Assembly: GCA_018703155.1 (NCBI GenBank)
Contig: JABJGS010000056.1
Coordinates: 1 to 64,000, forward strand
Reading direction: 5' to 3'
Length of the DNA: 64,000 nt
DNA from: Francisellaceae bacterium
Lineage (GTDB): Bacteria > Pseudomonadota > Gammaproteobacteria > UBA6186 > Azoamicaceae
The position numbers and the translations under genes are program-made. Positions 9,901 through 18,735 of this stretch are shown here, piece by piece. Under the pieces are notes generated by a model. That model did not search any database, was not told the origin of the DNA, and worked only from the letters and a program-made list of their open reading frames with translations. Each line of letters opens with the position of its first letter. The first letter of the stretch is position 1.

Positions 9901-12900
9901 GATTGAATATGACATGATTGGAGCGGTAGTTAACTCTGATGGAAATGTTGCAATAACCAAGCATAACAGTACGATACTAACTATATTAGGGAAATCTCAA
10001 CCACAAGAGCTTCTTAAAGATGAGTCCCTTTTAGCACAAAAAGTTACTGAAAAACTAAAGGCTTTACCAAAAGAAACCTTGGCTATAATCTCTGCTGTTT
10101 ATGGAGATATTAATTTAGATAAAAGTTCTGAAATCCCAGATATAGATACGCTATATAGCATCGTATCTTTGGATGTGGATGCAATAGATGAGTCGGCAGT
10201 ACGGTCAGAAATTGAAAGTAGGCATCCAAATTGCAAATTCTCTAAACCACTACCACCAAAAGCAGAATTAGGAACAATTGAAGAAGTATTAAGAGCACAA
10301 GCAGATAAATATGGCATGGGCCGTGAGTTTAGTGATGCAGAATATAAGGATAACAAGAAATTTTCAGATGCAGTTACTAGGCAGCTTGATGCAGCTCCTA
10401 TTCCTGGAGGTGCATTAGTCAAATCTGCAATAAAAAATAAAATTGCAGGAGAAATAACCAAATACTTTAAAGATGAATTTGCTGCTGCACGAGCTTCTGG
10501 AGTAGCGATCGTTAGCCAAGATATTGGTGATGATAAAGCAGCACGTAGAGTTGCTCGAATGGTTGAAAACATATTCATAAGGTTTTCGCCACCGAAAAGT
10601 CATGGTTCTGGAATTGAAAGTGCGCTTAATCATGGAGTTTTAGTGCATGCTGAATCAGGTAGTTATCCAATGCTAGCATATAATTTATTAGCTCTTGGTA
10701 AAAAAGATAAAAAAAGTCTTAATAAAGTCTGTTCATCATTATCAGCAATTGTAGACATAGATAAAGTTGGCTTATCTAATATAAACAACTTGGTTAAGGT
10801 TTTTATTGATTATATTGATGCAAATCCATTGGAAAAATTTCCTGAAGCAGAATTTGCATCAGTAATGTCTGGTGTTGAAAATGGAGGAGTTATTGAAAAA
10901 CCTGGGTTTTTGCTCGATGTTAGAGAAATATTAAGCCTTCCTGCTAGCCATGAAACCAAGCAGCTTTTATTGAAAACAGCTAATCATGATGCTGTTAATG
11001 GGGGACCTGATGGTGCTGGACGTTTAGGTATTATAAATAAAATTATAGATGAATTTGCGACTACGCCACCTAGCATGTTGAACTCTATTGTGAAAATTAT
11101 AAATAAGGCTTATAAACATGGAAGTCTAGATGAAGTTAATAAAAGTTATTCATCATTGAAAAAGCTTGGAAGTTTATATGGTTCAGATGATTTCAAAAAT
11201 GATAAAATTGAAAAAATAATTAGCCGCATGGCTAATGGTGATGGAACCATACTAAATCTTGTTGATACATATGGTGATATAGCTAACGATTCAGACATTG
11301 ATGTTTTCGATTTTTTATCATCGTGTAAGGATTTATCTGTAGATGATGCTGGTGAAATATCAAGACAAATAAAATTTAATGAGGCATTGGTAAAACTTTT
11401 AAAAGATAGCCCAAATAGAGAAGAACTAAATAGATTAATTGGTGAATTTAATAGCAGTGAGCTAAATGGTCTTAACTTGCCTTATGAAACACTTATTAGT
11501 TATCTTAATGGTGATATTGAAATTGAGGCTTTAAAGGCTGAATATGTAGAAAAAGGGTTGTCAACTCGTAAACAAGAAGCTGAATCATGGAGTCATTTTG
11601 ATGAAAGCCAAATATTAAGAGTAATTGATGAGCTACAAAATGTATCAGGAAACCCAGAACTCCCTCTAAACTTGAATGCTCGAAGAAAATTATCTTCTAA
11701 TATGATGTATATAAATGGTATTGGGAAAGATTTACCCTTGCCACAGATTGAAGGACTAGGAAGGGCAAAACCAGTATTGGAGATGACTGATAATGAAATT
11801 AAAAAATATATAGATAATTGTCGAAATGTTGCTCAAAATTCTGCAACAAGTCAAGAAGGTAAAGAAAGAAATCAGCTGATATTTATAGCTCTTATGCGAG
11901 AATCTTTATGTCGCAGTACAAGAGATGATTCTTTTGCTGGAGTATTTGCCTATACATCACAAATAATTAGTTTGTTGAACTCTATAGAGCAAGGCAATAT
12001 GCATTTGTCAGAGATAGAAACAGGGCAGGGAAAATCACATATAGCAGCCTTACATGCAGGATTAAGATGGTTAGATGGTGACACTGTTAATGTGTGTACA
12101 TCAAATATGGATCTTGCTCAAGAAGGAATGGAGGAGCATAAAGATTTTTTTGAATTGATCGGTGCTAGAGCAAGTTTAATAAATGGTAAAAGTGACGCTG
12201 GTGAATATCAGGTCGGGGGTATAAATTATTCAACTGTTTCTGATATGTCATTGTTTAAGTCTAGAACGATGGTTGACGGAACGTTAAAAGTTAGAGGTAA
12301 ATCAGCACTTGTATTAGATGAAGCTGATTTCACAACGTTAGATGATACAGTTCAATATAAATATGCTGGTAATGTTGGCGGTAGCCAAACCACAGATAAT
12401 AAGAGTCCATATCCATGGGTGTATACATATATAAATAACTTCATTGACACCTCGGCATTTAAAAATACAAACGCAGATCGTCAAGATGATATTGCTAATC
12501 TTAAACGTTACATTAATGAATATGCTAAAGATTCCGAAAAAGAAATATTTGCAAGGATTTTGGGTGGTGGAGCAGATCTGGATGTAAAAATAGATAGTTG
12601 GCTAGATGCCGCGCTAGCTGCAAAAAATCTTCAAGGTTTTGGGGAATATAGAGATGAAAAATTAGGAGATAGAAGTGCCGATTTTGTGGTTGAGGAAGAT
12701 GATGATGGAATTGCAAATGCACGAATTATAATTCATGGCTCTGTTAGTAGAGATGCTAAATGGAGTGATGGGATCCATCAATTTATGCATGCTCGTCTAA
12801 ATGCATCAGGTAAAAGTGAAGGTACATTTTCAATAGAGGCCGAAACAACCCATTTGGCATCAACTAATGCCAAAGATTTTATTGATAGTTTTGACACAAC

Positions 12901-15900
12901 TTGGGGGATGACGGGAACTATTGGCTCTGAAGCAGAGCGTTTAGAGCAAAAAACTGTGTATGGTTTTAAGATGACCAAAATTTCTCCACATAGAATGTCG
13001 CATCGCCAAGATAACTCAGCTGTTCTTACTCAGGATACTGAAGCACATAATATGCTGATAATGGATACGTTAAAAGAAAAAATAAGAAAAAATAAAAAAA
13101 TGCCATCAGTTCTTGTTTGTAAGGATATGGAAAGTTCACAAGGAAAATTTGAAATGATTTTAGATAGTTTCAAACAAGACTCAAAAAATAAAAAAATGCT
13201 TCCATTACGAATTCAAATTTTCAATGGTAAAAGGGCCGAAATACATTATTTGCAATGGGATAGTGAAAGTAAAGAAATAATTTCAATGCCACCTAAGATG
13301 ATTTCAGCTAAAGAAGCTAAAGATAATGCTGGTGAATCTGGAACAATAACTGTTACAACACCAATAATGGGCCGAGGTACAGATTTTAAGCCTAAGCTAG
13401 AAAATGGTAAGGACCATCCAAGCGGACTTCTGGTTTTAAATTTACACTTAGCTCAAGATAGAGATCATAGGCAAATAATAGGGAGATCTGGTAGGAATGG
13501 AGCTGTTGGCGAAACTTTGAGCCTAATAAATTATGAAGATATCAAAAAAGAGCTTGGTGAAGAATTAGGGAATATGGATTTAACTGGAATAGTTGAAGGT
13601 GTACGCAGCAATAGAAGTGCAATGACTAAAAAACAACGTCAAGAACGGCAAGCGATTGGAAGTATAACCACTGAAGCATTTACTAGCTTACTTAAGATGA
13701 TAGAAAAAATAGAAGAGTTTAGAGATGGAGTTTTTGACCAATATCAGAGTAAAATAGACAATATTGATAATAAAATTAAAGTAGCAGAAAAAAAAGAGCC
13801 AGGTGATGATGGTTTTCTAACAGCAGAACAGATAGTAGAGCTTACTCTGAAAAAGTCATCCTTATTTGAAGAGAGAGAAAATATACTCAAAAAAAGTCCA
13901 AGTAGGAATGAAATACTTTCTCAATGGGCAGGATTTCTAACTGATTTTAAAGAACTTTCACAGCCTCATAATGTAGATAAGGAGAAACATACAGTAGATA
14001 TGGCTATAAGAGTTCAATTAATGAGATTGGGATCGAAAGAAGAGTATAAAGATTTATCTGAAAGAGTTAATTATGTCGCGCAAGAAACTGCTTTAAAATG
14101 GAATGTAATTGTTGGTGCTCAGATGTCGCGAATGGAGTCTGGTGAATTTGATGTTAGTCCTGATAATGCATTAGAGTTAAGGTCTAGCATGAAAAGACTT
14201 GAAAGTGGCCTGAGAGCAGAGAAAATGGATCAGGTTGCATTTGCCAAAGATAGACTTGGATATATTGAAAGAGTTAAAAATGCAAGTGAGTATGAAAGTT
14301 CTCCAATCCCTACTGCTGTTGTAGTAACTAGTGCTAAGCGATACTTAGATAAAACAATGGCATTTGTTGATCATTCAAGACCAGAAGATATAACATCTGA
14401 ACATTTAGAGCAAGCTTTTAGGGAGCAAATACTTGGAACTATTAGAGAATGTAAATTAGACCCACATGCAAGCGGATATATAAAAACAATAAGTCTACGT
14501 AAAATGTCAAAATTAAAAGGAGATGCTTTTCTTGTAAGATATAGAGAAGTACTTATGAAACTTGAAAAGGAAGATGATATTGCTGGTGAAAATGTTGAAC
14601 ATGGTGCTATTGCACGGTTAAAGCAGTCTGCTATGTGGCTTAATGATAAAATAGAACAAGTAAAAGAAGTAAAACGTGAAGAAGCAAAGCAAGGAAAGAC
14701 GAAACAAAAACTGAAGGAAGAATTTAATCAAGACCCATTTATCATAGAAGCAAACCTAGTTTCAGAAGAAGAGATATTATTTAGTGAATTGCAAATGTTA
14801 ACAGATCAACTTAAAGAGATTTGGAATGAAGGAAATGTTGGAACATGCAGGCAAATATCTAATTTGGAGAAAACTATAAGTGAAATAAGACATTTAAATA
14901 ATAGAGTTAAAGTATTAGGAAGATCTGTAAATGATATTACAAATATGGAAGACTCTTCATCTAAAAGAAGATTAGTATCACATAGAATGAAATTATCAAG
15001 TTTGTATAGAAATAAAAAAGATATCGACACTATAGAGACAAGATTATTTAATATGCTAGAGGAAGGAGGTGATGAAAAAAGTACTTTATTAGCTGCAATA
15101 GACGTCTCAGGTGGAAACAAAGATGTGCAAAATAAAATCGATAAAATTTATAAAAAAAGGCATAATCTTATATATAAGGTTAAGGCTTCGGTTGGTAATG
15201 TTTTAAATAAAATATCTAATGTCTGGGGTAAAATGTTTTCAGACAAAAAAGCAAAAAAACCATCTTTAGCAGAACTATTAAAAACATATGAAGGTAGTAG
15301 AGTGTCAGTTTCAGCCCCAGCGGTTGTTATAAGTCAGCGAATAATAGCATCTGCGCCAACAGCTGGAAGGAGAGATGTAGATATCGCTGCAACACCAGAT
15401 GTTATGATACCAGTAACAATACCCAGCCCAGTCGATAGAGCTAGCGCTTCAACAATGTCTAGATCTTCTAGTGATGCTAGTACGCCAGCAACATCTCTTG
15501 AAGCTAGTTCACCAGGTATATCTCTAGATATTGCTCCAGTAACAATGCCCAGGGATAGTGCTTCAACAAGGTCTAGATCTTCTAGTGATGCTAGTACGCC
15601 AGCAACAACACTAGGTACATCTTATGAAGCCAGTTCACCAGCAACAACACTAAGGGCCGCGGTTAAAACTAGTATTACCATTGATATGGCTAGTACTTCA
15701 ACAATATCGGTGACACCAATGGCAGAAAAGCTTGCAAGGTTGAGAGCGGATTATGATTGTTATCAACATTCACAACCAGCAGGTGATACTGTAGAAATAT
15801 ATAATCGATCATTAACTCAAAAGATGAGAAAAATAAGCGAAGATAAAGAAAATATATCTCCTTCAAATTCAGCACCTGCAGTTGTTAGGAGAAACATAGA

Positions 15901-15949
15901 GCCTACCCCTCTGGCTAGTAAAAGAAAACCACTTGGAGATAGAAAGTAA
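6932..15949 (+). CDS. Giant protein (3005 aa) with a SecA-like motor domain
   Basis: One uninterrupted frame of 3005 residues. The first ~1650 residues look largely helical and match no family I recognise; an (EQ)9 tract lies at 304-321. A SecA-type helicase core follows: Walker A ETGQGKSH (about 1696), Walker B LVLDEAD (about 1795), the SecA signature GMTGTIGSEAE (about 1992), IMGRGTDF (about 2147) and motif VI GRSGRNGAVGE (about 2184). After a coiled-coil-like region (about 2240-2800) comes a Ser/Thr/Ala-rich tail with a repeated block, ending in the basic SKRKPLGDRK. SecA itself is about 900 residues and carries the preprotein-binding and zinc regions, which I do not see here. The architecture suggests a large secreted or host-directed protein, or a specialised translocation or remodelling motor. 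The ATG is preceded by a good ribosome-binding site. Confidence 0.8.
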   Translation: MATTEEELNIAQQKKMIIEALYIMKYQRNGVDDEFEAANINLKEKLAAEIEALSVNECWDKFIAAQIESELFETSFGYSAMSMTRAVDANNISIALKGQAIPWLENFTRYYQENKEALESSKILETLNFDLSNWADNDSTYCDDHALDTLKEMFSIGIRSPFRKFSLGSFKIVGDLEKFKDFIRQANLNGVEVIDIPDYAERGEIGFFAENIDEIKRFLEEEKIVSALKIKVNGDGYDELDTKRALEKDLQECLTIAGRNLRNKNNKALDGVVDFTGQEGGPGAPRLGKDGVLSAVLDIEMTTEQEQEQEQEQEQEQEQEQEMMQERENMLDGFDSSRNLEDIEEYRGAYHGLDFLSSNAIRKKLAVSGVSSKTLLNGMKLECEVDGGGNSDTFAELIFGSSLEIKSSRTISRLDKSIQGLTDAAFVKIISNVGQFKGSFSEDNLPAGFIIKKVKGATSRQDTYIIDYEQEKLVEDSARVNPLTIKIKKQDYYERSIAKNIDLLATFPEDSTEIRRNISSVWDGRDYSDSSWWTAVLDVLSLQDPVSTENLAVKTDGEYEFTPEYKEIVAAINSAYLNGDKGSNAFPDQIKFVTEKYGVNGVTRYLKSLDGIKNKMGDEWLDLFVNPISKEQKNINLLINPDNEVILQKMYAMSSVEKTWFLQMLKKQESELLYADKVEMFEAFKYFTDELKRNGLELVGVPPKYVDGNMKVMMDRVLYMVKKAPDMKEQMKQIGTGAVDVSNSAAYYAVKHNGYRLVTPEMRISADKGSVLNGGYESRFSTVINSNPKMGAMQAPMDYYRYIGQQVYIAPYENYIKIEKRIQAKVVEATHKSAESAFHMQGLVALGTTGKKGMNYVSIEHVDQLFDQVNGFEFSGRNPMKQSKDALRITSDVLVKAKLSNVDIGRDLTIKQIAPLYKFIAEKVNTASNDDLLDMPAEIDSNFNKYGMAYLHGLEAISMGDKLGCSSDRSLSETMDSITTFLESSGLVSEIEYDMIGAVVNSDGNVAITKHNSTILTILGKSQPQELLKDESLLAQKVTEKLKALPKETLAIISAVYGDINLDKSSEIPDIDTLYSIVSLDVDAIDESAVRSEIESRHPNCKFSKPLPPKAELGTIEEVLRAQADKYGMGREFSDAEYKDNKKFSDAVTRQLDAAPIPGGALVKSAIKNKIAGEITKYFKDEFAAARASGVAIVSQDIGDDKAARRVARMVENIFIRFSPPKSHGSGIESALNHGVLVHAESGSYPMLAYNLLALGKKDKKSLNKVCSSLSAIVDIDKVGLSNINNLVKVFIDYIDANPLEKFPEAEFASVMSGVENGGVIEKPGFLLDVREILSLPASHETKQLLLKTANHDAVNGGPDGAGRLGIINKIIDEFATTPPSMLNSIVKIINKAYKHGSLDEVNKSYSSLKKLGSLYGSDDFKNDKIEKIISRMANGDGTILNLVDTYGDIANDSDIDVFDFLSSCKDLSVDDAGEISRQIKFNEALVKLLKDSPNREELNRLIGEFNSSELNGLNLPYETLISYLNGDIEIEALKAEYVEKGLSTRKQEAESWSHFDESQILRVIDELQNVSGNPELPLNLNARRKLSSNMMYINGIGKDLPLPQIEGLGRAKPVLEMTDNEIKKYIDNCRNVAQNSATSQEGKERNQLIFIALMRESLCRSTRDDSFAGVFAYTSQIISLLNSIEQGNMHLSEIETGQGKSHIAALHAGLRWLDGDTVNVCTSNMDLAQEGMEEHKDFFELIGARASLINGKSDAGEYQVGGINYSTVSDMSLFKSRTMVDGTLKVRGKSALVLDEADFTTLDDTVQYKYAGNVGGSQTTDNKSPYPWVYTYINNFIDTSAFKNTNADRQDDIANLKRYINEYAKDSEKEIFARILGGGADLDVKIDSWLDAALAAKNLQGFGEYRDEKLGDRSADFVVEEDDDGIANARIIIHGSVSRDAKWSDGIHQFMHARLNASGKSEGTFSIEAETTHLASTNAKDFIDSFDTTWGMTGTIGSEAERLEQKTVYGFKMTKISPHRMSHRQDNSAVLTQDTEAHNMLIMDTLKEKIRKNKKMPSVLVCKDMESSQGKFEMILDSFKQDSKNKKMLPLRIQIFNGKRAEIHYLQWDSESKEIISMPPKMISAKEAKDNAGESGTITVTTPIMGRGTDFKPKLENGKDHPSGLLVLNLHLAQDRDHRQIIGRSGRNGAVGETLSLINYEDIKKELGEELGNMDLTGIVEGVRSNRSAMTKKQRQERQAIGSITTEAFTSLLKMIEKIEEFRDGVFDQYQSKIDNIDNKIKVAEKKEPGDDGFLTAEQIVELTLKKSSLFEERENILKKSPSRNEILSQWAGFLTDFKELSQPHNVDKEKHTVDMAIRVQLMRLGSKEEYKDLSERVNYVAQETALKWNVIVGAQMSRMESGEFDVSPDNALELRSSMKRLESGLRAEKMDQVAFAKDRLGYIERVKNASEYESSPIPTAVVVTSAKRYLDKTMAFVDHSRPEDITSEHLEQAFREQILGTIRECKLDPHASGYIKTISLRKMSKLKGDAFLVRYREVLMKLEKEDDIAGENVEHGAIARLKQSAMWLNDKIEQVKEVKREEAKQGKTKQKLKEEFNQDPFIIEANLVSEEEILFSELQMLTDQLKEIWNEGNVGTCRQISNLEKTISEIRHLNNRVKVLGRSVNDITNMEDSSSKRRLVSHRMKLSSLYRNKKDIDTIETRLFNMLEEGGDEKSTLLAAIDVSGGNKDVQNKIDKIYKKRHNLIYKVKASVGNVLNKISNVWGKMFSDKKAKKPSLAELLKTYEGSRVSVSAPAVVISQRIIASAPTAGRRDVDIAATPDVMIPVTIPSPVDRASASTMSRSSSDASTPATSLEASSPGISLDIAPVTMPRDSASTRSRSSSDASTPATTLGTSYEASSPATTLRAAVKTSITIDMASTSTISVTPMAEKLARLRADYDCYQHSQPAGDTVEIYNRSLTQKMRKISEDKENISPSNSAPAVVRRNIEPTPLASKRKPLGDRK
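7841..7894 (+). repeat. Hexanucleotide repeat encoding (EQ)9
   Basis: Nine consecutive six-base units, mostly GAGCAA with GAACAG/GAACAA variants, inside the giant gene. The unit length preserves the frame, so slippage would change only the length of the Glu-Gln tract (residues 304-321). Confidence 0.9.
15447..15607 (+). repeat. Duplicated 47-bp block in the giant gene's tail
   Basis: The block at 15447-15493 recurs at 15561-15607 with one mismatch, a 114-bp (38-residue) spacing. It encodes the repeated SRSSSDASTPAT motif of the Ser/Thr/Ala-rich tail, with the related flanks EASSPGIS and EASSPATT. Confidence 0.88.
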
Positions 15950-16000
15950 AGTTGGATAAATGCTATAAAATAAGCAATATATTTAGATTACTATTTGGTA

Positions 16001-16105
16001 ATGGATAAAGGGTATATATTATTTGAAGTCTTAGTTTGTTCAATGATTTTTTTATTGGTAGTTATGTCTACTATGACATCTATGTCACAACTGAGTACTC
16101 TGTGA
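16001..16105 (+). CDS. Short prepilin-like peptide (34 aa)
   Basis: A 34-codon frame that is almost entirely a type IV prepilin signal: a short basic start ending in Gly, then YILFEVLVCSMIFLLVVMST with Glu at mature position 5 and a hydrophobic helix. It stops right after the helix. The stop overlaps the GTG of the next prepilin-like gene, as in minor-pilin operons. There is no obvious ribosome-binding site. It may be a truncated minor pilin or pseudopilin, or a real small protein. Confidence 0.5.
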   Translation: MDKGYILFEVLVCSMIFLLVVMSTMTSMSQLSTL

Positions 16106-16812
16106 AAATTGTTAAGGCATTTACATTGATTGAAATGTTGCTTGGGATAACTATTGGTGTAATTTTATTGTTAGCTATGTTGAAATGGCATGATCTAACC
16201 TTTAAATGGTTTATGGATTATTCTAACAATCAAGACAGAAAGGCCAAAGGTTATTATATAAAGCATCTTATAGAAGTGGATCGTAAAAATTCTAACAGCT
16301 ATAAATTATGTGGATATAATGATTTATCGTGTATTTCGTCTTTGCCAGATAAAATTATAGCTATGAGTAAGCAGAGTGCAATTAAAAAAGGCTCAGATTT
16401 AATATGCTTTTTTAGAGCTAAAAAGCAGATGACTCAAGTGCATAAATGGCAAAAATATTGGGCTAGATATATCGTTGTCACTGATTCTCAAGGATTACAA
16501 GAAAATGACAAAATTGATATAAATAGTATAAATTGTAGTCATAGCACCATTATAGACAAAATTGAACATGATAAAATATTGTTAGGTCTTGCACCTGATT
16601 GTATTTTTGACTTGACGGCAACGAAGCTATATAAAGCTAGTAATAGATGCTATCTACTTACGAATGAAAATAAATTATACATATATGAAGAGAATAGAGC
16701 CTTACTGGGGATATTGGATAATATTAAAAATCTTTTGATTAATACTAAAGATTTAGCTGTAACACTATCTTTTGCTGATCGTGAATATACTTATATAAAT
16801 AGAGAAAAATAA
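16102..16812 (+). CDS. Prepilin-like minor pilin/pseudopilin
   Basis: From a GTG at 16102 the product has 236 residues and starts with a classic class III signal: a short basic leader, cleavage after Ala (KA before FTLIE), Glu at mature position 5 and a long hydrophobic helix (IEMLLGITIGVILLLAML). An upstream ATG at 16036 in the same frame would place this signal 22 residues inside and overlap the short prepilin-like frame, so GTG is preferred; it overlaps that frame's TGA. The C-terminal domain is soluble, with several Cys, and I do not recognise it. The role is probably minor pilin or pseudopilin, processed by PilD. No pilus assembly genes are adjacent. Confidence 0.7.
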   Translation: MKIVKAFTLIEMLLGITIGVILLLAMLKWHDLTFKWFMDYSNNQDRKAKGYYIKHLIEVDRKNSNSYKLCGYNDLSCISSLPDKIIAMSKQSAIKKGSDLICFFRAKKQMTQVHKWQKYWARYIVVTDSQGLQENDKIDINSINCSHSTIIDKIEHDKILLGLAPDCIFDLTATKLYKASNRCYLLTNENKLYIYEENRALLGILDNIKNLLINTKDLAVTLSFADREYTYINREK

Positions 16813-16954
16813 TGTTTTTAGTTTTAACTATTCTATACAGTAGCAGTATATTACAATATATTTTGTTGGCTTATGAACTTAACTTGCGTTATAGTATGAT
16901 AGCTTTTTTATGGGCAGAACAATATATTATTTGCAATAGGTGAAATAAATAAAC

Positions 16955-17794
16955 ATGAGTACTGGAACATTATTTGTAATTGCAACACCAATAGGTAACA
17001 TGGCTGACTGGAGTCAGAGGGCAATTGATACTATTGCTGAGATAGATCTTCTTGCTGCGGAAGACACCAGACGTACTAAAATACTATTGTCCTACCATAG
17101 TTTGAACGTTAGGGTTACCTCTATACATGAGCATAATGAGAAAGATAAATCAGGTTATATAGTAGAGTTATTAATGTCAGGAAAAAATGTAGGACTTGTT
17201 TCTGATGCTGGAACTCCGCTAATTAGTGATCCAGGATTTAACTTAGTCAAGTTGGCACAAAAAAATAATATTAAAATTTCTCCATTACCTGGAGCTTGTG
17301 CAGCTATTGCTGCATTAAGTGTGGCAGGTCTTCCTACAGACAGATTTTGTTTTGAAGGTTTTTTGCCAAGCAAAGAAGGAGAGCGGAAAAACAAATTACT
17401 TGCCTTAGCCTCAGAGCCAAGGACTTTAATATTTTATGAGTCTCCATCTCGTATTTTAAAAAGCATTAATAATATGGTTGAAATATTTGGTGCACAAAGG
17501 GACGTTGTTTTTGCACGTGAATTAACTAAAACTTTCGAAACGGTAAAATCTGGTACTCTAGAATCTATTAAAACATTTATAGCTTCTGATAAGAATCAAG
17601 AGCTAGGAGAAATAGTAATTATTGTATCTGGTGATAGAATTGAAAAAAAATTAATATCTCTATCTTTACAAGAACAAAAATTAATTAAAATTTTAGTGAA
17701 AAAATATACAGTAAAAGATGCTGTAGACATAGTTCGAGAAATATCAAAGGCTAAAAAGCAGGATATTTACAATTATGCCTTGACCGTTAATTGA
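16955..17794 (+). CDS. rsmI: 16S rRNA (cytidine1402-2'-O)-methyltransferase RsmI
   Basis: A 279-residue tetrapyrrole-methylase-fold protein, the normal RsmI length. The start TLFVIATPIGNMADWSQRA is the family signature, followed by AAEDTRRTKILLSY, GLVSDAGTPLISDPGF, PGACAAIAALSVAGL and FYESPSRI. RsmI methylates the ribose of C1402 in 16S rRNA using SAM. rnpB follows directly on the same strand; in Pseudomonas rnpB also sits beside rsmI (established knowledge), supporting both calls. The ATG follows a weak GGTGAAATAAATA leader. Confidence 0.95.
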   Translation: MSTGTLFVIATPIGNMADWSQRAIDTIAEIDLLAAEDTRRTKILLSYHSLNVRVTSIHEHNEKDKSGYIVELLMSGKNVGLVSDAGTPLISDPGFNLVKLAQKNNIKISPLPGACAAIAALSVAGLPTDRFCFEGFLPSKEGERKNKLLALASEPRTLIFYESPSRILKSINNMVEIFGAQRDVVFARELTKTFETVKSGTLESIKTFIASDKNQELGEIVIIVSGDRIEKKLISLSLQEQKLIKILVKKYTVKDAVDIVREISKAKKQDIYNYALTVN

Positions 17795-17910
17795 TTAGTT
17801 TTTTTAATGTATTCTTGATAGTTACATGTATTTTCTAGTTTCTTGAGTTATATCAGAAAATTATTTGGTTACCCACTTGATTTATGCTTGCTAACTATAT
17901 ATTCTTAGCT

Positions 17911-18250
17911 GTGAAAGTAGGCTGGACAGTCGCTCTATTTTATAGGGAGGAAAGTCCGGGCTCCTGCGGGCAAAGTGCCAGGTAACTCCTGGGAGGCGTG
18001 AGCCTACGGCTAGTGCAACAGAAAATATACCGCCATATTTATATGGTAAGGTTGAAATGGTGCGGTAAGAGCGCACCGCATTGTAGGCAACTATGATGGC
18101 AGTGTAAACCCCACTTGGAGCAAGACCAAATAGGAGCTGATTATAGTGTGCCCCCACTCAGCTCGGGTAGGTTGCTTGAGGTCCATGGTGACATGGATCC
18201 CAGATGAATGACTGTTCTAGACAGAACCCGGCTTACAGGCCTGCTTTCAC
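17911..18250 (+). ncRNA. rnpB: RNase P RNA (type A)
   Basis: The catalytic RNA of RNase P, which matures tRNA 5' ends. Conserved type A elements are visible: GACAGTCGC near the start, GGAGGAAAGTCCGGGCTCC, GGCAAAGTGCCAGGTAACTCC, TAGTGCAACAGAAA, and the 3' part with GACAGAACCCGGCTTA. The 5' GTGAAAGTAGGC pairs with the 3' GCCTGCTTTCAC through a G-U, giving the P1 helix and both ends. A minus-strand open frame at 17891-18157 within it is chance. Confidence 0.95.
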
Positions 18251-18256
18251 CTTTAA

Positions 18257-18430
18257 TTAACTATTAAAATGCCAAGCAAAAGCGAAAATCAATATTAAAA
18301 TAATCCAGCCTTTTGGCACATTAAGGCCAGATGTTGCGTAATCAAACCAAACTTTATCTTTCTCGTGATCTTTAGATTTATTTGCATTGTCATTTAAGCG
18401 CTGCTCTATGCTTTTATCTTTATTTTCCAT
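18257..18430 (-). CDS. Small single-membrane-span protein (57 aa)
   Basis: A 57-codon minus-strand frame starting at 18430, downstream of and convergent with rnpB. The first 30 residues are very polar (MENKDKSIEQRL, then many Lys/Asp); the C-terminal half has VPKGWIILILIFAFAWHF, a clear membrane helix ending five residues before the stop. The charge pattern suggests the N-terminus is cytoplasmic. I do not recognise the family. The polar-then-TM design is consistent and the frame is clean, so it is probably a real small gene. Confidence 0.55.
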   Translation of the reverse strand: MENKDKSIEQRLNDNANKSKDHEKDKVWFDYATSGLNVPKGWIILILIFAFAWHFNS

Positions 18431-18596
18431 TGTGTTCTACCATATTAAATATATTTAGAAAATGATTATTTTTTCACTGAAAATCTGAAAATAACACAGT
18501 ATTTTTGATTTGTCCCCCATCTTGCTTAGCTGTGTTTTCAAGATAAGTGGTGCGTATACACCATTATTGTGCATGTATGAAGATGACAAAGGAATG

Positions 18597-18617
18597 CCTT
18601 ACATCCTCCACCTGAAG
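18597..18617 (-). repeat. Dispersed 21-bp repeat, copy 1
   Basis: Read on the minus strand it matches 34201-34221 at 19 of 21 positions (core TGGAnGATGTAAGG), with a loosely similar flank (ATT..TTTGT) beyond it. Both copies are intergenic. Confidence 0.55.
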
Positions 18618-18735
18618 AAAATAGGTGCTTTTTATTGCTTACTGTACCTTTTTGCATGTTGGTTATTAAAATAAGTGATTATTTGGCTTTTTAGTGTCTG
18701 GATCTTAATGAGATTTTCATTAATTATGTTATGAA

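Noticed and set aside
10099-10578. 159-residue minus-strand reading frame inside the giant gene
   Set aside because: Opposite-strand shadow of a long coding frame; no ribosome-binding site or similarity.
16036-16101. Upstream ATG start for the prepilin-like gene
   Set aside because: It would bury the prepilin cleavage site 22 residues inside; the GTG at 16102 gives a normal signal and overlaps the preceding stop.
17891-18157. 88-residue minus-strand reading frame
   Set aside because: It lies across the RNase P RNA, whose conserved sequence and pairing explain the region.
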